NCBI GenBank assembly: GCA_019747875.1
Contig: JAIEQI010000033.1
Coordinates: 1 to 64,000 of the forward strand
Reading direction: 5' to 3'
From: Candidatus Obscuribacterales bacterium
GTDB lineage: Bacteria; Cyanobacteriota; Vampirovibrionia; Obscuribacterales; Obscuribacteraceae
Length of the DNA stretch: 64,000 nt
The notes beneath the pieces were generated by a model, which saw only the letters and a program-made list of their open reading frames with translations, ran no database searches and was not told the origin of the DNA. The translations under genes were made by a program, and so were the position numbers. Of this stretch, positions 1 to 8,651 are shown one piece after another; the first letter of the stretch is position 1; every line of letters begins with the position of its first letter.

Positions 1-334
1 GGGTGGCCACAAATATGAGGCCATTATCGGTTCGTTTTGGCTTATTATTTGTGGCCACTTTGCAGGGTGGCCACAAATATGAGGCCATTATCGGTTCGTT
101 TTGGCTTATTATTTGTGGCTACTTTGCAGGGTGGCCACAAATATGAGGCCATTATCTGTTCGCTTTGGCTTATTATTTGTGGACACTTTGCAGGGTGGCC
201 ACAAATATGAGGCCATTATCGGTTCGTTTTGGCTTATTATTTGTGGCCACTTTGCAGGGTGGCCACAAACAATAGGCCATTATCGGTTCGTTTTGGCTTA
301 TTATTTGTGGCCACTTTACAGGGTGTCCACAAAT
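1..334. repeat. 64-bp tandem repeat (minisatellite) with internal inverted repeat
   Basis: Five full copies begin at 1, 65, 129, 193 and 257, and a sixth, partial copy begins at 321. Copies differ at only a few positions. Each unit opens with GTGGCCACAAAT and closes with its exact reverse complement ATTTGTGGCCAC, so every unit can fold into a hairpin about 60 nt long, and GTGGCCAC is itself palindromic. The period is not a multiple of three, so open frames across it are accidental. The array runs off the left edge, so its true copy number is unknown. No gene is visible between it and position 416. Confidence 0.95.
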
Positions 335-416
335 GCTGCTGGTGTTCGTGGCACGCACCAGCTCTGCGCCATGCTCAATGCGTCGTTTCAGCTTCGTCCT
401 TAGTCTTGCCTGCGCC

Positions 417-1553
417 CTACTGAATGCGTGAGACTTCTACCCATTCATCGCCGATCGGATCACCGTCGTAGTGAACAAAATACTGATCGCGGTGAATGCC
501 TGTGCCTACTTTCATGATCGTGGCGTCACTCCAGTCATGGTTCACCCACACTTTGACACGGGCGCCGACGTTGTGAGTTGCAACGACTCGATTACCGCCG
601 CCCGGACGAACTCGTTCTTTCGTAATGTATAGTCCAAACGGAAGTGTGCCTGCCGACGCGTCCAGCTTCACACGGTACCAGGTGCCGTCTGGTTGGTCGT
701 TAGGCAGGAAATCCATAATGGTGCCTGGCTCCCACGAATTTATTCCAGCTTTATCTGCTTCGACTCTGTCGCCAGTTTTAAATCCACCTCTGCCGGGAGC
801 GTGTCCTGGACCAGCAGCTGGTGGACGCACTGGATTAGGCTGCGCTTGTGGTACCTGGTTAATGGGCTGTGCTGGCGGCGCCGGGTTTGCGGGTTGCCAT
901 GGGGCGTCCGGTGCTTGTGCATTTGCCACTGCCGGCAGTGGCTCGTTTGAGGGTTTGACGCGCTTCTTCGGAATCAGCATGCCCTGTGGATAAAGGGTGT
1001 AACCGTCGACCTTGACACGAACCATTTCATCTCGAAACGTGTCTCCAGGAAGATACGGCACTATGACGCCGTGCTCCCATGAGTTAATGGCCGCTTTGTC
1101 GACTTGCACGCGCTCACCCGGTGCAAAGTTGCCACCGCCAGCTGCTTGGTGATTTACATGTTGAGGTGGATTTGCTCTCTGAACCGGAGCTGGCGGCTGT
1201 CCCTGTTGTGCGTTTTGGACGGGATTGGCAGCACCTTGTGGCGCGGGCGCGGCTGCCCGCATGTGCTCGATCTGAACTAGCATGCCATCTGGATAAAGTG
1301 TGTAGTGATCAACTTTTACTCTAACTGTATAACCGTCCATTCGATCTCCGGGCCGGAATGGCACCACTACGCCCTTCTCCCAAGCCCCCATACCAGTCGG
1401 ATCAATTTCAACCGAATCACCAGGGTTAAAATTGTTTTTTTGCCCCTGGGTTGCTTGCGCTGTAAACGTCACGAACAAAATGGGAAGTAAGCAAGCCACA
1501 ACAATCCTGGTTAGTGCAAACAATGTTGTGTGTCTAAATTTTTGAGTTTTCAT
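417..1553 (-). CDS. Secreted protein with four SH3/Tudor-like (agenet-like) repeats
   Basis: The 378-residue product has a clear signal peptide (basic start, hydrophobic core, cut near residue 34), so it is exported. Three modules of about 55 residues follow (near 40-100, 140-200 and 255-315). Each has the pattern G-(D/E)-x-V-(E/Q)-x-D, then W-E-x-G, then V-x-x-(F/Y)-x-P-x-D, then Y/V-R-V-K-(V/L)-D and a closing G-(M/L)-x-I. A fourth, diverged module at the C-terminus (G-A-R-V-K-V to W-V-E-V) looks more like a Tudor/agenet barrel. Linkers are rich in Pro, Ala and Gln. The start is supported by AGGTG five bases upstream. Small beta-barrel folds of this kind usually bind peptides or polymers, but the partner here is unknown. 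It lies alone, downstream of the 64-bp repeat array. Confidence 0.75.
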   Translation of the reverse strand: MKTQKFRHTTLFALTRIVVACLLPILFVTFTAQATQGQKNNFNPGDSVEIDPTGMGAWEKGVVVPFRPGDRMDGYTVRVKVDHYTLYPDGMLVQIEHMRAAAPAPQGAANPVQNAQQGQPPAPVQRANPPQHVNHQAAGGGNFAPGERVQVDKAAINSWEHGVIVPYLPGDTFRDEMVRVKVDGYTLYPQGMLIPKKRVKPSNEPLPAVANAQAPDAPWQPANPAPPAQPINQVPQAQPNPVRPPAAGPGHAPGRGGFKTGDRVEADKAGINSWEPGTIMDFLPNDQPDGTWYRVKLDASAGTLPFGLYITKERVRPGGGNRVVATHNVGARVKVWVNHDWSDATIMKVGTGIHRDQYFVHYDGDPIGDEWVEVSRIQ

Positions 1554-1681
1554 GGATCACCTAACAGTTCAGCCTCATAGTGTATCGGGTCAGAGCTTGA
1601 GCCGCTAGAGTGGATGTCATCATAAGAGGAACGACCTCTTGAAACGACTTTTCTATTTGCCATGATCGATTTTCGTCTGGG

Positions 1682-2173
1682 CTATTTCCAAGTTATTGAA
1701 TTGAAAGCTTGTTTTGCTTTAGCACTGAACTGCTGGAATGTAGTGTGTGGTGCGACAAAGTGAATTTCCTCCACCGCGCTTGCATTTGCATCGGTGCTAA
1801 CAAAAATCCCGTAGGTGCTCAAGCGGCTCTTTTTCCAGATACCTTCTATGAGCAAGACCATTTTGCCATTAAGCGTCTCTGTACGAATATTACTAAAGCC
1901 AAAGTATTCCGGCTCGGACACGTACCTGAGCACCATTTCGATCTCTTCCCGCTCTTGCAATGTCAGCTCATGAGCAGGTTTGCTTAGCAGCTTCGCGAAA
2001 CTCCGCTGTGAATCTGCATCGAGTGATCTGTCGCGGTAATGAAAAATCAGTTGCACCTTGCTGGCTTCTGGAAGATGAAAATTGAGTGCTCTACCATCAA
2101 CATGTGTATCAGGGTCTCGTTCCCATCCTGTGAGATCAATACTTTTGATCGCGCTTTGCTCGGGCAGCTTCAT
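1682..2173 (-). CDS. Small cytosolic protein of unknown function, paired with the 1269-residue gene
   Basis: A 163-residue protein without signal peptide or membrane segment. I chose ATG at 2173 because AAGGAG lies five bases upstream; a GTG one codon earlier is possible. I do not recognise the family. It looks like a compact alpha/beta protein with hydrophobic beta strands (residues 40-50, 110-118, 124-132) and a C-terminal helix. It follows the stop of the large protease-like gene by only about 20 bp on the same strand, so the two are very likely co-transcribed. Small genes directly after large multidomain genes with a toxin-like C-terminal domain are often immunity or chaperone partners; that role is inference only. 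Confidence 0.6.
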   Translation of the reverse strand: MKLPEQSAIKSIDLTGWERDPDTHVDGRALNFHLPEASKVQLIFHYRDRSLDADSQRSFAKLLSKPAHELTLQEREEIEMVLRYVSEPEYFGFSNIRTETLNGKMVLLIEGIWKKSRLSTYGIFVSTDANASAVEEIHFVAPHTTFQQFSAKAKQAFNSITWK

Positions 2174-2193
2174 CACAACTCCTTCCCGTCACA

Positions 2194-5100
2194 TCAATCC
2201 AACAGCGAATCGAAGATAGTTTGTAATGATACTCCTTTGTCCATGAAATCATACTTACTGCCCCATTGGTTACTTAGACGTGCTGTTTTGCTGCGGGGAT
2301 CGTAACTGTGAATGTTGACAGCATGATTTCCATGACTTTGCCCATCTCTCCATGGCTCTTTGCTGGTGTGCACGGCTAAGACTCCTGGATAGTTTTCGTC
2401 CGCACTTAGTTTTAATAACGCTCTTTCGAATTCTTCGACTGACGAAACAAAGATGCCTTTCCACGATTCTCTGAACTGTTTTCCGCGCCTTATCGCATAG
2501 GGATTTTTTGCCGGAGAGGTCACTTCTTCCTCAATGCTTCTTAGCTTGAACCCATTAAGACAAGGGCTATCCATGTCTTGAATTTCTTGTCCAAGCTCTT
2601 CCTTTAGGTGTATTTTTCTACCTAAGAAGTTAAGAGTGATCTGTTCTTTCTCTCCAGATGTGGCGCCCGTGATGATCTTTTCGTAATTCAGTTCTCCTGG
2701 CTGTGTAAAATACAAAATATTTTTTCCGGTCTGGTCGAAGTAGTGCTCTCCTAAGTCAAGGCAGAGTGCCTTGTTTCCAAATTTGTCGTATACAGGAATG
2801 AGGTCTATTGTTGGGCGTTCCAAAAAGCCGCTGACTTCTCCATATTCGTTATAGACCAGACTAGATGGATCGATTTCTTGTAAGTAGGGACCCTTACTTG
2901 TGAACACAGCGGTATTTGGTGTTGCCGCGTGCAGTGGCTTGCCAGCGGCATCATAAATGGGTTTGACCAGCCCGTATCTTCGAGTTATGCCAATCAACTC
3001 GTTGTTGCTATTGTATTGAATTCTTTCCGCCTCGATTGCTACACCGTTAGAAACCAGCTCACTTTTTTTAGTTTGTGGAATCTTTGCCAGGATTGTCTGG
3101 ACTAACTGGCTTGCCCAGTCTCTGCCTCCATCAACCTTTACTTCTGAAAAGGGATCCTGCTGTTTACGCAGACTAGAACGCGCTTGAAAATCCGGGTGAA
3201 TGCCTGTAGCTGAAAGAGGTAGTCTGACTTTTATACCACTACGGGTGGTGTATTCTCCTGACGACGCTACGTCTGCAACAATTCGTGCTGCGGCCTCCGG
3301 AACTCTTGTGTAGAGTCTATTTTCTAAAGTAGCGACGGTGCATGTCCGGTTGCTACCTTGATCTATGGTGGTAGGTAAGGCGGCATGGTTGAGAACTTGC
3401 TCCGCGAGATCAGTTCGTTCCTGTCGCGGCAATATAGGATTCTGCTCTGCAGCTGATAGCAATCTATTTAGTTGTTGGAAAAATAGTGCTTGTTGGTCCA
3501 AGTTCTTGCTGGCAACATGTTCATAATCGGATAAAAGTGAGTTCCATCTCTCGAACCGATTTACATTGAGTTGATCCTTTATCCTAGCTGTTAGTCGGCT
3601 CCTTTCGGTTTCGAGGTCTGCTGAGCGATATTCAACTCGACCGTTCTTATGATGTATCTCTTTAGACCCATCAAGTCCAAACCTTATGACATGCTCTTCC
3701 GATTCAGGAAATACTCTGAAGTCTCCGTTCCCATCTACGATCAATTCTCCTTTGAAAAGGAAGCGCGCTTTTTGACCTGATGGGCCGTCGTCCAATTGTT
3801 GGTACCAGTATTTGCCGTGTCTGCAATGCAACTTTCCAAATATTGATGAGCTTATTGACGTCGGTTTACCAGCCTCGTCGTAGAAAAAGAATCGTCTCTC
3901 TGTTCGTGTATCCGGCGGATCGGTCTTTGAACTTCGAACATTGTATCGGCTTGCTATCTCGATTTGCTCGTGCGCATTCCTGTGGATATCGATAATATCC
4001 TGTTTGTCTTTTATGCTGCAGACGATTTTTTTTCGGTCGTCCCAAAATTCAAATCGTGCTTCGCTAAATTCGTCTCTCCAGATCTTGAGTGGATATTTAT
4101 CACTTTTTACGAACTTGGACTCCTCTAAACGTTCCCATATCTTTGCCAACGGGTTCTTTGACCATACATCCTGCTGTGCGCGAATGATGCCTTGTTCAGC
4201 AATCGATGGCGTTGAATCTTTAATTGAGAGTCTATCGGCAATTGAGATGCTTGGTTTTTTCTGAATTGTTTTTTTGACGGACGCAATTACTTGGTCAATT
4301 TTTTGTTCTGTATATCCGAGATGCTCGAGGATGTCGCGAGATGCGTTTAAGACACTTTTTGAATTTTGTTCTTTCGAGAGTGGACCTGGTCCGGCAGCTT
4401 TGTTACCTGAAATTTGGGACAGTGTATTTGCCAGGAGTTCTCTTTCCAAAGACTCGCTGTTTGGTTTGATGCCATTTTGGGCTTTTTTAATCACACTGGT
4501 AAATGTGTCGGCTAGAGCTGCCTCTATTCTCAGCCATTCTTCGCCCCCGATCTGTTTTGCGAACGCGCCTTGTGATTTGCTCGCTTCTCTCAAGGTACAC
4601 AGTGTATCCAATATGCGTATTTTCTGGTTGTCTTTGAGCCAGTTCGTATCCATAAGTGCACTGCCCAGATTGAAGCGATTCCCTTCCGTTGTTGAGACCG
4701 ACACATCCCTCAGCTCTTTAATAACAGAGTTCCGAAACTCCGGCAGTTGTCCAGCAATTAGCAATTCTGCTTTTTTATGATTCGATTCCATCAGCCTTTC
4801 GATTGCATCGAAATCGATCACGAGCGCGTTATCATCGGAGGTCGGAGCTTCCGTTTTCGCTAACTTTTTTAACCGTTCTGCAAGTAGCTCTGCTGATGAG
4901 TCAATGGGCTCTTCTTGGGTTTTTCCCGGCTCTATGATGCTTGTTTCCAGAGGATCAACTCGCTTATTGTTGTGCTCTCCGGTAAGCTTCTGGTTCGGCT
5001 TTTCAACACGCTTCTGATCCAGGTTTTCAACACGCTTCTGATCCAGGTTTTCAACACGCTTCTGATCCAGGTTTTCAACACGCTCCTGATCCGGCTTTTC

Positions 5101-6003
5101 GGTAGATTTCTCAGCGAGATTTACTTTAGCTCTCTCGTCTAGCTCTTTAGCAAGTTTCTCGTCTAGCGCTTCTTGAGCTACTTGTGGTTTGTTGACGATA
5201 CATTTTGCTTGCGCACCGTGCCGCAAGAAATGTCCTGCAACACTGCCTCCGCCCTCCATCAAGGCTCCGAACACGGCAAATCCTAATGTGGATGATGTGA
5301 TTTCTGGCAATGTTGCCTTGCCACCTGTTTTTAGCTCAATGTCCGTGAACCCACCTGCAACTCCGGATAGTGCGCCAATTGACGCTCTGCGAGTAACAGT
5401 TGATGATATGTTTACTCCGGAGTCCGGTAGCCACTTTTCCAAACCGAATGATGCGGCTGACATGGAAGCGAACGTGCCTGCGGAGATTGCGCCTTGTTTG
5501 ATTCTCGCAGAGAAGAGGTTCCCTTCATTTTTTGCTTCTGTTGGAGTAAGCAGTGCACCCATTGTGAATCCGCTAGCTGCCTGCTCTGCAACATGGCGTG
5601 AGAATGTCGGCACAAGTTGCTGTCCGAAAATTCGATTGCTGGTGCCTTTGATAACGCATGAAACTGCGATAAAAGGTATGAGGGAACCAACGATTTCACC
5701 GACCTGGTAATCAAGCCCAATGCCGTGCTTTTGGAGCTTCTCATTATTCCTTTGCGAACCGTACTCGTTCGATTTTTCCGGAGTCAGTACTTGCTTAAGC
5801 GCTTCAACCGGGTGAGTGACCGCGCCAGCCACTAATCCGTCCATTAATGCGTTGGATTTCCTGGGGATGTTAGGATTCAGCAGATCCACAGAATTGAGTT
5901 CGTTACTGCCATTATGTTGGGGGTGTTGTTGTTCAGATTTGAACGGGTTTCGAAAGTCAAATTCCATCACATGATCTCGGTTGGTATGAGCTGCAAGGCT
6001 CAT
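2194..6003 (-). CDS. Large multidomain protein with C-terminal papain/calpain-like cysteine peptidase domain
   Basis: The 1269-residue product has no ordinary signal peptide. Residues about 50-280 are rich in Gly, Ala and Ser with several weakly hydrophobic stretches, as in domains that insert in or associate with membranes. A charged, repetitive linker (about 290-350) includes four copies of an eight-residue unit. A long helical middle region follows. The C-terminal third carries what looks like a cysteine-protease catalytic set: Cys888 in Q-G-S-N-R-T-C-T-V-A-T-L, His1227 in N-H-A-V-N-I-H and Asn1245 in L-S-N-Q-W-G. These match in order and setting the papain/calpain Q-G-x-x-G-x-C-W, H-A-V/Y and N-P/S-W-G motifs. 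The usual Trp after Cys is absent, so activity is unproven. ATG at 6003 has GGAG touching it; ATG at residue 13 is an alternative start. A small gene follows closely, like a toxin or effector partner. Confidence 0.7.
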   Translation of the reverse strand: MSLAAHTNRDHVMEFDFRNPFKSEQQHPQHNGSNELNSVDLLNPNIPRKSNALMDGLVAGAVTHPVEALKQVLTPEKSNEYGSQRNNEKLQKHGIGLDYQVGEIVGSLIPFIAVSCVIKGTSNRIFGQQLVPTFSRHVAEQAASGFTMGALLTPTEAKNEGNLFSARIKQGAISAGTFASMSAASFGLEKWLPDSGVNISSTVTRRASIGALSGVAGGFTDIELKTGGKATLPEITSSTLGFAVFGALMEGGGSVAGHFLRHGAQAKCIVNKPQVAQEALDEKLAKELDERAKVNLAEKSTEKPDQERVENLDQKRVENLDQKRVENLDQKRVEKPNQKLTGEHNNKRVDPLETSIIEPGKTQEEPIDSSAELLAERLKKLAKTEAPTSDDNALVIDFDAIERLMESNHKKAELLIAGQLPEFRNSVIKELRDVSVSTTEGNRFNLGSALMDTNWLKDNQKIRILDTLCTLREASKSQGAFAKQIGGEEWLRIEAALADTFTSVIKKAQNGIKPNSESLERELLANTLSQISGNKAAGPGPLSKEQNSKSVLNASRDILEHLGYTEQKIDQVIASVKKTIQKKPSISIADRLSIKDSTPSIAEQGIIRAQQDVWSKNPLAKIWERLEESKFVKSDKYPLKIWRDEFSEARFEFWDDRKKIVCSIKDKQDIIDIHRNAHEQIEIASRYNVRSSKTDPPDTRTERRFFFYDEAGKPTSISSSIFGKLHCRHGKYWYQQLDDGPSGQKARFLFKGELIVDGNGDFRVFPESEEHVIRFGLDGSKEIHHKNGRVEYRSADLETERSRLTARIKDQLNVNRFERWNSLLSDYEHVASKNLDQQALFFQQLNRLLSAAEQNPILPRQERTDLAEQVLNHAALPTTIDQGSNRTCTVATLENRLYTRVPEAAARIVADVASSGEYTTRSGIKVRLPLSATGIHPDFQARSSLRKQQDPFSEVKVDGGRDWASQLVQTILAKIPQTKKSELVSNGVAIEAERIQYNSNNELIGITRRYGLVKPIYDAAGKPLHAATPNTAVFTSKGPYLQEIDPSSLVYNEYGEVSGFLERPTIDLIPVYDKFGNKALCLDLGEHYFDQTGKNILYFTQPGELNYEKIITGATSGEKEQITLNFLGRKIHLKEELGQEIQDMDSPCLNGFKLRSIEEEVTSPAKNPYAIRRGKQFRESWKGIFVSSVEEFERALLKLSADENYPGVLAVHTSKEPWRDGQSHGNHAVNIHSYDPRSKTARLSNQWGSKYDFMDKGVSLQTIFDSLLD
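5000..5095. repeat. 24-bp tandem repeat inside the protease-like gene
   Basis: Four nearly perfect copies of a 24-bp unit (TTTTCAACACGCTTCTGATC plus CAGG on the plus strand) start at 5000, 5024, 5048 and 5072. The period is a whole number of codons, so the encoded protein gains a repeated octapeptide of the form Q-K-R-V-E-N-L-D at about residues 303-334. Copy number could vary by slippage without breaking the frame. Confidence 0.95.
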
Positions 6004-6116
6004 CTCCGAATGACCTTGCTCGAGTCATTTTGATTTCCAATTCCGAGATTCTTCTGAAACGGTGTTTGTAGAACGCGTATTTCTACGGCTCGCATTTGTC
6101 TATTTAATCTTCTCCG

Positions 6117-7319
6117 CTACGATTGCTCTTCCTCACAGCTTCCTTCCGACTCGGTCGATTGTTTCCATTTTATGCATTCCATTTTTTCGGCGCCTACCCT
6201 CGGTCTCGCTTTTAGCTTGTCGACAGCCACTAGATATGGTGCATTCCTAGAATGCAGTGGCAGAACGATGCTGGGCTCGAACTCATTTTGTCCTTTGGGT
6301 GGTTCTATTTTTGGAAGTGGCGGTGGCGTTGTTGATTGTTGTTTTTCTAGGACGTTTTCTTGAAATGGTTTCAGTCTTGTGCTGAAAAGAGTTACGAAAG
6401 AGGTCCAGCCAGCGTAACAGATGAAAGCAGATATAGCAGCCACTACGAAAGTTTTACCTGCATACAGTGATGTGAAAGTGAAAAACGGAAGCCCCATCAC
6501 TGCTGAAAGTAAACCGAAGTTGAAACCGATGGAGAATGCTTTCCGCTTAGTGTGGCATGTTAACGCTAACAGCGTGGATAAGATGCATGCCGAAACAATG
6601 AAGAAACATGGTCGGGCATTCTGAAGAAGTAAAGTAGTGACTGCCATAAAAACCGTTAAGCCGCCGCTTGCTAGTCCGAGCAACGAAAGTGAAGAATCGT
6701 TGAAGTACTTCTTTCGTGAATCTTCGGTCGATACGAATTGAGGTTTCCTGGATTGAGTTTGATCCGATAAGCTAGCTGCAGCGTCACATTTTGCATCGAC
6801 TAACGTGCAAGGTTCGCCAGTCTGTCTTTCGCACCGATCTCTATGAGATGCATATCTGCGAGCTGCGAAATAACTAAATATAGTGCCTGGTGCAATAAGG
6901 TGATGCAAAACTTCGCTTTGGCAAGGAGCGACTGGATACAGGATATGGCTGCTGAAAAAGATCGCACACAAGGCCAATCCCCAGCTTAAGCCATGCCATT
7001 CTGAAGACTGCTTGTGCTCGGTCAAACCTCTTACTATTCCAAACATGATTGCAAGACTGAGTGGTAGAAGGTCTTGAATATGCTGAGGAAAAACGAAGGA
7101 GAGGAAGAAAATTTGAAATACCAAAATCGCAAGAGCTCCTGCAAAACCGACCCAAGACTTTGATAGTTCGTATAAGTTGATTGTTCGTCTTTGTGTAAAC
7201 CAGAATGGAAGTCTTAGTGGTGGTGTCTTGAGCTCTTCTAGCGCTTTTAGCCATTGATCTTCTGTGGCATTCGGATCAGACAAAGTGTTTAACGCTCGTT
7301 GCTTTTGCGATTGATTCAT
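6117..7319 (-). CDS. Polytopic membrane protein of unknown function
   Basis: A 400-residue protein with a cytosolic N-terminal helix of about 50 residues, a first group of hydrophobic segments (about 55-75, 82-100, 110-130, 140-152), a hydrophilic loop with several Cys residues (about 155-205), a second hydrophobic group (about 212-232, 237-252, 260-280, 288-310) and a charged, Pro-rich C-terminal tail of about 90 residues. I do not recognise a family, and no catalytic motif stands out. It lies just upstream of the 1269-residue gene on the same strand with a gap of about 110 bp, so joint transcription is possible. No strong Shine-Dalgarno sequence is seen before ATG 7319. Confidence 0.65.
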   Translation of the reverse strand: MNQSQKQRALNTLSDPNATEDQWLKALEELKTPPLRLPFWFTQRRTINLYELSKSWVGFAGALAILVFQIFFLSFVFPQHIQDLLPLSLAIMFGIVRGLTEHKQSSEWHGLSWGLALCAIFFSSHILYPVAPCQSEVLHHLIAPGTIFSYFAARRYASHRDRCERQTGEPCTLVDAKCDAAASLSDQTQSRKPQFVSTEDSRKKYFNDSSLSLLGLASGGLTVFMAVTTLLLQNARPCFFIVSACILSTLLALTCHTKRKAFSIGFNFGLLSAVMGLPFFTFTSLYAGKTFVVAAISAFICYAGWTSFVTLFSTRLKPFQENVLEKQQSTTPPPLPKIEPPKGQNEFEPSIVLPLHSRNAPYLVAVDKLKARPRVGAEKMECIKWKQSTESEGSCEEEQS

Positions 7320-7599
7320 ATGCCTAAATCCTCAATAAGAAGCGGCGCACTTGTCGTGCGCAAAAGAATGCCAAAGCAGGGCTCGAACGCGGGCTCCTAG
7401 CCGACAGAGGGCCTAGCTGAGATGCAGATGGCTTTGCCATCGTGAATGTTAATTCAAATTCAACAATAGCAAAGCGGGGTGAAAATACAATAGTGCAGTT
7501 GATTGTCTCAATTGGGAAAATCCCCAATTCTTTCCCGAGTTTGAGCCGGTGCAAAGTTATTTTGAGTGCTCATTGTTGGATGCCGCAGAAAAAGATGGT

Positions 7600-8439
7600 T
7601 CAGTTGCTCTCGATGCTGCTGCCGCAATTTCGACAGAAGGAAGCGTCGTCCTGATGCCCGCGCAGACCGCAAGCTGAGCAGCTTCGATCCAATGTTTTTT
7701 TCTTTGAGGCTGCCTGTAATTCAACCGAAACTATGCCAGTTGGCACCGCAATGATGCCATAGCCGAGTATCATCACAATACAAGCGATGAACTGACCCAC
7801 TGGCGTCTTTGGCGCTATGTCACCATATCCAACCGTTGTAAGCGTAACAATTGACCAATAGATGGATCGGGGAATACTTGTAAAACCATTCTCGGGACCT
7901 TCGATCAGGTACATAAGAGCTCCAATTACCACAACCAGAGTTAAAACGGTGCCGAGAAAAACGGTTATCTTCGCTCTGCTTGCGGTTAAAGCTTTCATCA
8001 ATACGTCAGCTTCACTCAAATAGCGGCTGAGTTTGAAAATTCTGAAGATTCTCAACAAACGAAGAATTCTCACTACCATCAGGTAGTGAGCACCGCCGAA
8101 GAGCAATCCCAAGTAAGTTGGTAAAACAGAAAGCAGGTCGATTATGCCGAAGAAACCAAAAAAGTAAGCTGGTCTGTTTTTCGCGCAATACACACGTGCG
8201 ATGTACTCGATGCTAAACAACGCGGTTAAGCCCCATTCGAACGCCGCTAGCTCGGCACTGTAGCGGCTGCGAACAGAGGCGATGCTGTCCAGCATCACCA
8301 CCACCACGCTGACGATAATAACGATCAACAAACAGACGTCGAATACTCTTCCGGCAAACGTATCGCTCTCAAAAACAATTTGATAAACGCGCTGTCGTAG
8401 AGACGCATTGGATCTTGCAGGCAAGGTGGGTGATTGCAT
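7600..8439 (-). CDS. Voltage-gated-type potassium channel with C-terminal zinc ribbon
   Basis: The 279-residue product is a six-helix Kv-type cation channel subunit. Helices S1-S3 fall in about 30-115. An S4-like segment with regularly spaced Arg (R-I-L-R-L-L-R-I-F-R-I-F-K-L-S-R) lies near 122-140. The pore loop has the potassium selectivity filter T-V-G-Y-G-D near residue 203, followed by S6. The last 30 residues are unusual: C-S-A-C-G then C-R-N-C-G is a classic zinc ribbon on the cytosolic side, a place where many channels carry a regulatory domain. It should form a tetramer in the inner membrane and conduct K+. ATG at 8439 has no strong Shine-Dalgarno sequence. It diverges from the dehydrogenase gene across about 210 bp. 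Confidence 0.93.
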   Translation of the reverse strand: MQSPTLPARSNASLRQRVYQIVFESDTFAGRVFDVCLLIVIIVSVVVVMLDSIASVRSRYSAELAAFEWGLTALFSIEYIARVYCAKNRPAYFFGFFGIIDLLSVLPTYLGLLFGGAHYLMVVRILRLLRIFRIFKLSRYLSEADVLMKALTASRAKITVFLGTVLTLVVVIGALMYLIEGPENGFTSIPRSIYWSIVTLTTVGYGDIAPKTPVGQFIACIVMILGYGIIAVPTGIVSVELQAASKKKTLDRSCSACGLRGHQDDASFCRNCGSSIESN

Positions 8440-8651
8440 AGGAACCGAATGGGAATTACACCGACAGTGGACGGCAAAAGTGCTTGCGAGTTCCAGCGTT
8501 TATCCGATTATCGGCTACATGGTTCAGCGACGACGGACGGTAGAAGGCTACTAGTTCAGTTCGATGAACGAAATCCCATTCAGTAGAAGCTAAGCGGTGC
8601 GAAAATACATACTGCTGTTATCTTGAACTCCCCGCTCGTGTCGGTCAGGTT

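Noticed and set aside
1..334. CRISPR array
   Set aside because: There are no unique spacers: the whole 64-bp unit is repeated.
101..423. Small frames on both strands in the 64-bp repeat array
   Set aside because: The 64-bp period is not a codon multiple, so each frame changes from copy to copy. No ribosome site or conserved peptide is seen.
4274..4780. 168-residue plus-strand frame within the 1269-residue gene
   Set aside because: Shadow frame: the minus-strand gene is open over 3.8 kb with clear domain structure, and this frame has no supporting features.
7324..7554. 76-residue minus-strand frame before the membrane-protein gene, and a tRNA-like string near 7365-7440
   Set aside because: The frame has no ribosome site or recognisable features. 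The string has a T-loop-like GTTCGAGC on the minus strand, but the T-stem and anticodon stem do not pair, so a tRNA or tRNA fragment is not supported.
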